Assembly (NCBI GenBank): GCA_030637245.1
Contig: DAOVVI010000134.1
Coordinates: forward strand, 1 to 5,764
From: Cyclobacteriaceae bacterium
GTDB lineage: Bacteria > Bacteroidota > Bacteroidia > Cytophagales > Cyclobacteriaceae
Length of the DNA stretch: 5,764 nucleotides
Direction: 5' to 3'
Shown: positions 5,707-5,764 of the stretch, in pieces
How positions within the stretch are numbered: position 1 is the stretch's first letter
How the letters are laid out: the number at the start of each line of letters is the position of its first letter
Position numbers and translations under genes: made by a program
Notes under the pieces: generated by a model
What the model saw: only the letters and a program-made list of their open reading frames with translations
Told to the model about the DNA's origin: nothing
The model's database searches: none

Positions 5707-5764
5707 AAAAATCAGATATTCACATTAATGAATTGACGAAATTTTCTTGCCTGAGGAGCATTTC

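Larger units (their letters stand above)
5548..5764. other. 217-bp AT-rich region upstream of the EF-G-like gene, no convincing gene
   Basis: All three - strand frames entering from the right edge stop within about 50 nt (the TGA of the first lies at 5722-5720), and none gives a recognisable protein tail. I recognise no tRNA or other RNA. The region holds two short perfect inverted repeats, an FNR-like palindrome, candidate promoter boxes, and a run of nine A at 5568-5576, which would be a U9 tract in the leader of the EF-G-like mRNA. It probably serves as the EF-G-like promoter and leader. It could also serve a divergent gene beyond the window. Confidence 0.6.

Noticed and set aside
5720..5764. 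Tail of a gene entering on the - strand
   Set aside because: All three frames stop quickly and give no recognisable C-terminus, so coding cannot be supported, though it is not excluded.

Overview
The window looks like chromosomal DNA from a member of the Bacteroidota. The evidence is low G+C, genes that mostly lack Shine-Dalgarno sites, signal peptides ending in the phylum-typical Phe-Ala-Gln, a GIN-domain (DUF2807) secreted protein, and a lipoprotein with Lys/Glu residues after its lipid-anchor cysteine. I cannot name a genus. I see no mobile element, CRISPR array, rRNA or tRNA.

Left part (1-2602, + strand): a tightly packed run of co-directional genes. It starts with the last few codons of an unidentified gene whose stop appears to overlap the next start (TGATG). 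Next comes a predicted outer-membrane lipoprotein with an N-terminal ASH/HYDIN-like Ig domain and a C-terminal parallel beta-helix. It is followed by a YjbQ/UPF0047 protein (annotated elsewhere as secondary thiamine-phosphate synthase) and by peptidase E (S51 alpha-aspartyl dipeptidase) with an intact Ser-His-Glu triad. Gaps are about 8-12 nt, so these are probably one operon with its promoter outside the window.

Middle and right (2603-5547, - strand): a small secreted GIN-domain protein whose stop codon directly abuts the pepE stop inside the palindrome TTAATTAA, then a strong intrinsic terminator, then a 708-residue elongation factor G-like GTPase. The EF-G gene is not in a ribosomal-protein (str) operon and belongs to the paralogue class (FusA2/EF-G2 type). 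Its P-loop and domain IV translocation tip look intact, but the catalytic histidine of the DTPGH motif is leucine, switch I is rewritten and the NKxD motif reads NQVD. This resembles the Bacteroides EF-G2 reported to translocate without GTP hydrolysis, and it is the most interesting item here.

The right end (5548-5764) is 217 bp with no convincing gene. It is the presumed control region of the EF-G paralogue. It holds candidate Bacteroidota-type promoter elements, two small perfect inverted repeats and a TGAT-N4-ATCA palindrome of the FNR/CRP family type. I find no wholly new multi-gene system; the noteworthy points are the GTPase changes and their possible control by a Crp/Fnr-type regulator.
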